The notes below the pieces were generated by a model, which saw only the letters and a program-made list of their open reading frames with translations, ran no database searches and was not told where the DNA came from. This document shows positions 60,200-64,000 of a DNA stretch of 64,000 bases, one piece after another. Source of the DNA: Maea johnstoni (Eukaryota > Annelida > Polychaeta > Spionida > Magelonidae); contig OZ012693.1 in NCBI GenBank assembly GCA_963942565.1, positions 2,988,699-3,052,698 of the forward strand, given 5' to 3'. The first letter of the stretch is position 1. Each line of letters opens with the position of its first letter. A program made the translations under genes and the position numbers.

Positions 60200-60889
60200 C
60201 TGTCTTATTTCCCACTGGGGAATTCTATTCCCATAGGGGTCCTATTACAGGTAGACGTGGGCAGGAAACCTGGATGTTGAAACAGACGTCTCAGACATTC
60301 TCTTGCAGGTACCTCTGGTGCGCTATTTATAGAACGTCAATTTATTGGAGGACTGTATAGGTATTGTTTTGTTGGGGCCTAGAACAAGGGCCTTAAGAGA
60401 AGAGTAGCACCTGCGGTAGGAAATACACACCACATCAAAGAAGAGCAGGATTGTTTTTGCCAATTCCAGAAATTGCGGGCTGGTTTTCTTCAGCTATGCT
60501 GTTGATTACTTTCTAGTCTTGGAACTTGCATCCTCAATCACGGCATAAAAGATTGCTGCGCCGATCATCAAAGTGCACGTGTCTGACTTTATTAGGGGTT
60601 TTCTAGTACGCTCTTCTAACTCATTCTCTAACTCATGAATAAGGTAGTATTTACCTTTCTGTTTTTCCACGATTTTCTGTTTTTGTCCATTAGAATAGTT
60701 TCGTTTGTGATGAACTTACCTTGATAGATTTCAATAATATTCATTATTTCAAAAAAATAGTATTTTTATAATGCCTTTTTTATCTGAATGAAGAACATTC
60801 ATTTAAAATGATATCTATTTGAGGCATTTTTACAAACCTTATAGTCAGGCTAGTTATTCTACATACCCAGATTTAATAACATAACTTAC

Positions 60890-60994
60890 CTTATCAGAAA
60901 CTTAGATGGAGGAATCATGTTATTTTCCATGTTTAGCTCCATCAGGGTCATTAGGGATTTGCATAACAGCTTACTTCCTTTTGGATAATTTCCA
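60890..60994 (-). CDS. Antisense gene, leucine-rich-repeat-like exon
   Basis: A 105-nt minus-strand exon between tttttcag and gtaagt, open only in the frame with phase 2 in and 2 out, which matches the exon at 52069. Encodes GNYPKGSKLLCKSLMTLMEL, then NMENNMIPPSKFLI. G-x-x-x-x-G-x-x-L-x-x-S-L-x-x-L-x-x-L-x-x-x-x-N-x-I resembles a ribonuclease-inhibitor-type leucine-rich repeat. If joined, the protein would have LRRs followed by the coiled coil. Exons further 5' were not identified with confidence. Confidence 0.6.
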
Positions 60995-62003
60995 CTGAAA
61001 AAATATTACAAAGAAATATATGCAACATCTTAATAAGAGACAACAAGTCTTTTTCATAACAAATTTAAGAAAAAGAATATCAAAAAGGAAGAACGATTAA
61101 GCAAACAAAGTCATTAATTGATGCTAATCTTTAGTGATAGTTGTGAAAAAATCATCGCACAAGAATAAAAATTTTACCTAACAAGATTTTAGCTAATCAG
61201 AGCCAAGAGCTTACTAGTTCTAGTTCAGAAAGTCCTTCTTTATCAATACCTTCTGTTTTCAAAGAAGTTTAATCCATTCATCTCCGCAAAAAGGCCAGTC
61301 TTCTCATGTTTATCATTCTGAAGAAAGCAATTTGCTTGCAAAGAGGAGAAATGTTAACCTATCTCTACTTCCAGCTTTTGAAAAGAGGAGAAATGTTAAT
61401 TAACCTTTTCATACTTTCAGCTGTCAAAATAGCCTGAGAAAATTTGCAAAACTTTTCAGGCCAAAGCATTGTTGAGAAAATATTTGAAGGAAAAATGTCT
61501 AAAAGAACATAACCAACGACTCTCCACCATTCATTTTGTGAAATAATATTTAATTTCCAAGTTAATTTCACAAGGATCATAGATCTAGACAGCAATTTCT
61601 TGAAGAATTTCGAAGCATGAATTGGTTGCTCAGAAAACACACAACTTTCCCTCGTAAGAAATTCTCTTTCACAAAGGTGCTTTATTTTCCTAGTTACTCG
61701 TGTCAGTAGCAGAGCTCTAGACAACATTGTTCTATAGTAACCTTTGAGCAGGACTTGGTCATCTTTTTCATCATCGAAATTCCTTTTGAAAAGAATGGAT
61801 CTGTTGTATCTTAGATACTGCTAGAAATGAATTAGTTCATCATTTTCTTAACAAGTGTCATCAGATCCTTTAATAATTCTGAAAGTACCTAGGAATTAAG
61901 CAGGAATCAACAAAAACATGAAGTAGAGTTGTTTTATGGACATTTGACCAACATTTCTCCTTCAAGCAATTTTCAAAAGATGTGGTTGTCAATAAGATAT
62001 CCC

Positions 62004-62219
62004 TTAACCCTTATGCTGTTGGTGGTTAATTTGGCCAATACAAAAATGATGCAAAAGACCTGAAAAGAATGACTGAAACCCTGGCACATGAGTATTCATC
62101 TGAGAGTACTCAGCAAGAGCTATCCAATGAATCCCAACATGACAGGGATTAGATGGTTTTCAAAAATCTTTTCATCCTTGTGCTTTGAATGAAAGTAGCC
62201 TCAGGATTAGAAGGGTTAA
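62004..62219 (+). mobile_element. MITE family 1 copy
   Basis: TTAACCCTTATGCTGTTGGT to GATTAGAAGGGTTAA, TTAA at both ends; about 216 bp. Confidence 0.8.
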
Positions 62220-63190
62220 ATAGCCTGACCAGTATTGGACGCACAGGTGTGAATGGATGAAAAAAGGTCTAGATTACTACAGTGCTTAACGTACCTTGCA
62301 GGTGCTAAGCAAACGACCCCGTAAAGATCCTTAGGGATTGGCGTGATTCAGGAAAGTCGTCCTCTCTCATTGTGCACACCTGGAGCTTAATAAGATGACT
62401 GTCCCTTGTGGTCACGCTCTGATCTGTGTTCGGGTTTCTCACCCTTTATACAGACCAGGCGAGAGCAGGATTACACAGGGTTACATTAACCCATCCAGGC
62501 CCTCAGTTGGCAGGTGGGCAGGCGACTTCCTCGATAACGCACAAACAAAAGTGAAAGGACAGAGAAAAAGTTCCCCTGATTTGTATATGTAACTTTCGAT
62601 CAACTAGTTATTATGAAAGTTCTCTGTCTGTAAGGTTTGTTATGTTCGATGACATCTTGTCTGATGTGGATGCATAACTTTAAATCAACTAGTTTTCACG
62701 AAAGTTCTTTGTCTTTGAATGTTAGGTTATGTTATGTGAAATGTGTATCTGTTAGGTGACTGTTGGTCTGATGTGAATGTGGAAACTGTGAGTCCCCTAT
62801 TCAAGTTATTTTCTGGATCTTTTTGTACAAAGATAATTTGGGAAGTTTTAGAATGAATTGGCAAGATATAAGCAGGAAAGTTGTTGGACAGCTTCTTGTT
62901 TACATCTCTATTTCAAATACTTAGCAAAGGATGCTTTAGGTTGATGGGTATCAACAAAATATTTCCCTCTCTTTTGGACACTGCAAGCATAAATGGTTCA
63001 CACCCATCTGCACCTGGGGGTCTGCCTTTAACAGACATGTGTCAGAGGACCCCCTCCCCAGGGGGCTGTCAACAAGGTAATTAGCCACGGAGATTTCCAG
63101 GCTAATCCCCCATTAACTTCACAGCAGAGAGTGAATTTGTGAAAGTAATATGGAACTAATCCATCACGTGGTAATTAACCATTTGAAGCA

Positions 63191-63384
63191 GAGTTCTTAT
63201 ATACAAACATGCTTCAGTTGTTTTCCTAAAAGTGATTACAAGGTCTTTAAGGTAATCCTCAGACTGATTCTGGCTGCCTTAATCCTTCCAAGTAGAATTG
63301 TTATATACAAACACCCTTCAGATGTTTTCCAAAAAAAGCAGTTAGGTCTTTAAGGTAATCCTCAGTCTATTTTCTGACTGCCTT
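63191..63384 (+). repeat. 104-bp tandem duplication next to a MITE
   Basis: ttatatacaaac...aggtctttaaggtaatcctc...tgccttaatccttccaa occurs twice, 104 bp apart. Each copy ends with the first bases of the family 1 MITE that follows at 63383. Confidence 0.8.
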
Positions 63385-63599
63385 AATCCTTCCAATGCTG
63401 AGGCAATTTTCGTACAAAGCACAAGAACACAAAGATCTTTATAAACTTTCTAAACCCTATCATGTTGTTATTCATAGGATCGATAGATCTCGCTAAGTAC
63501 TCTGAGATGGGAACCCAGGTGCTAGGGTTTCAGTGATTTTTCAGGTTTTTTGCATCATTTTCTATTGGCCAAATTAGCCGCCAGGAGCATAAGGGTTAA
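63383..63599 (-). mobile_element. MITE family 1 copy
   Basis: TTAATCCTTCCAATGCTGAG at the left, AGCATAAGGGTTAA at the right; about 217 bp. Confidence 0.8.
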
Positions 63600-63920
63600 T
63601 TAAGGGATGATAAAGAGACTGTGACTTGGTAGGCAGGATTTAGAGAGGTTGAATAAAACTTGCTTACACTCGTCACCATTACTACTGTTGCATAAGATTT
63701 TGGGGTTAAATATACATTGATGTAAGGCATTACAGTACTAGGCACTAGAGGAGGGCACCGGTTAGGCAATACCTGAAAGGGTAGTGTACTCCCCCTGTTA
63801 ATCTTATCTCAAATCTTAGACCTGTTTACATCACTTTCACATTCGACACCTTCAGTTCACCTATTCACACCAGGGAACGTCCCTTGAGGAGTGTAGTCTG
63901 GATGTGTGATACTTTTGATA

Positions 63921-64000
63921 TTAACCCATATGCTGCTGGTGGCTAATTTAACCATTGCAAAATGATGCAACGAACTTGAATAATGACTGAAACCCTGGCA
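63921..64000 (+). mobile_element. MITE family 1 copy, cut by window edge
   Basis: TTAACCCATATGCTGCTGGT followed by the family interior (gactgaaaccctggca) up to the last base. Confidence 0.75.

Larger units (their letters stand above)
52070..60889 (-). other. Antisense-gene intron (8.8 kb), repeat-rich
   Basis: Contains family 1 and 2 MITEs (52238-53150, 59996-60199), a mariner-type MITE (53521-53673), the element at 54016-55382, a tRNA-derived SINE (55726-55960), a CT tract (56369-56577) and a direct-repeat pair (57065/57368). A 64-codon minus-strand frame at 59537-59731 is unassigned. No kinesin exon on the plus strand. Confidence 0.6.
60995..64000 (+). other. Right end: repeats, no gene seen
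   Basis: Family 1 MITEs (62004-62219, 63383-63599, 63921 to the edge), family 2 relics (61399-61625, about 61780-62000, about 62790-62990) and a 104-bp tandem duplication (63191-63384). A possible minus-strand donor at 62290 has no acceptor that keeps a long frame. Confidence 0.55.

Noticed and set aside
60717-60785. Minus-strand acceptor and donor pair near the LRR-like exon
   Set aside because: The enclosed sequence has stops in all usable phases.
62289-62400. Possible further 5' exon of the antisense gene
   Set aside because: A donor-like sequence exists, but only a very short frame (DLYGVVCLAPA) stays open and the acceptor is poor.

Overview
The window is intron-rich animal DNA. Small coding islands lie in AT-rich introns filled with microsatellites, MITE-like repeats and poly-G or poly-C runs. 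Long GA, AT, GTA and AAT tracts, many TTAA-ended MITEs and tRNA-derived SINE relics suggest a marine invertebrate. I favour an echinoderm or another invertebrate deuterostome, but the sequence alone does not prove this.

The main gene is on the plus strand from 129 to at least 46579. It is the invertebrate orthologue of the kinesin-4 family motors KIF21A/KIF21B. I placed 26 phase-consistent exons: the motor domain (129-13580), neck and first coiled coil (13877-17130), an acidic segment (19355-19961), the main coiled-coil stalk (24822-34299), the regulatory coiled coil that in KIF21A carries the CFEOM1 residues (34889-37146), and a disordered Ser/Pro-rich linker (37555-46579). The exon holding the start codon lies left of the window. 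The C-terminal WD40 propeller is not found up to 64000, so the intron after 46579 is at least 17.4 kb or the gene is unusual at its end.

Three things stand out. (1) Just upstream of the conserved stalk exon at 32158, and in frame with it, a 1749-nt open stretch (30409-32157) could add 583 residues, including nine 31-residue (93-nt) repeats. It fits the splice phases as a long form of that exon, or it could be an alternative first exon. I know of no vertebrate KIF21 counterpart. (2) At least five exon boundaries have been locally copied together with their splice sites: the E3 donor in five copies, and the acceptors of E3, E6, E19 and E21. The extra copies lead to stop codons or frameshifts if used. 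(3) A 9-nt microexon (15526-15534) and a 42-nt cassette (21328-21369) are phase-compatible candidates.

On the minus strand, apparently inside the large kinesin intron, lies the 3' part of another gene: exons 60994-60890 (leucine-rich-repeat-like), 52069-51037 (coiled coil plus basic disordered region) and 50366-50160 (C-terminus and stop). Their phases agree. I do not recognise the gene.

The rest is non-coding: TTAA-flanked MITE copies (two families), a hAT-like MITE with a perfect 8-bp target duplication (14468-14867), a larger element with 16-bp perfect terminal inverted repeats (54016-55382), Tc1/mariner-type MITEs, a fold-back element (25046-25332), SINE relics, a 23-bp minisatellite and long simple repeats.
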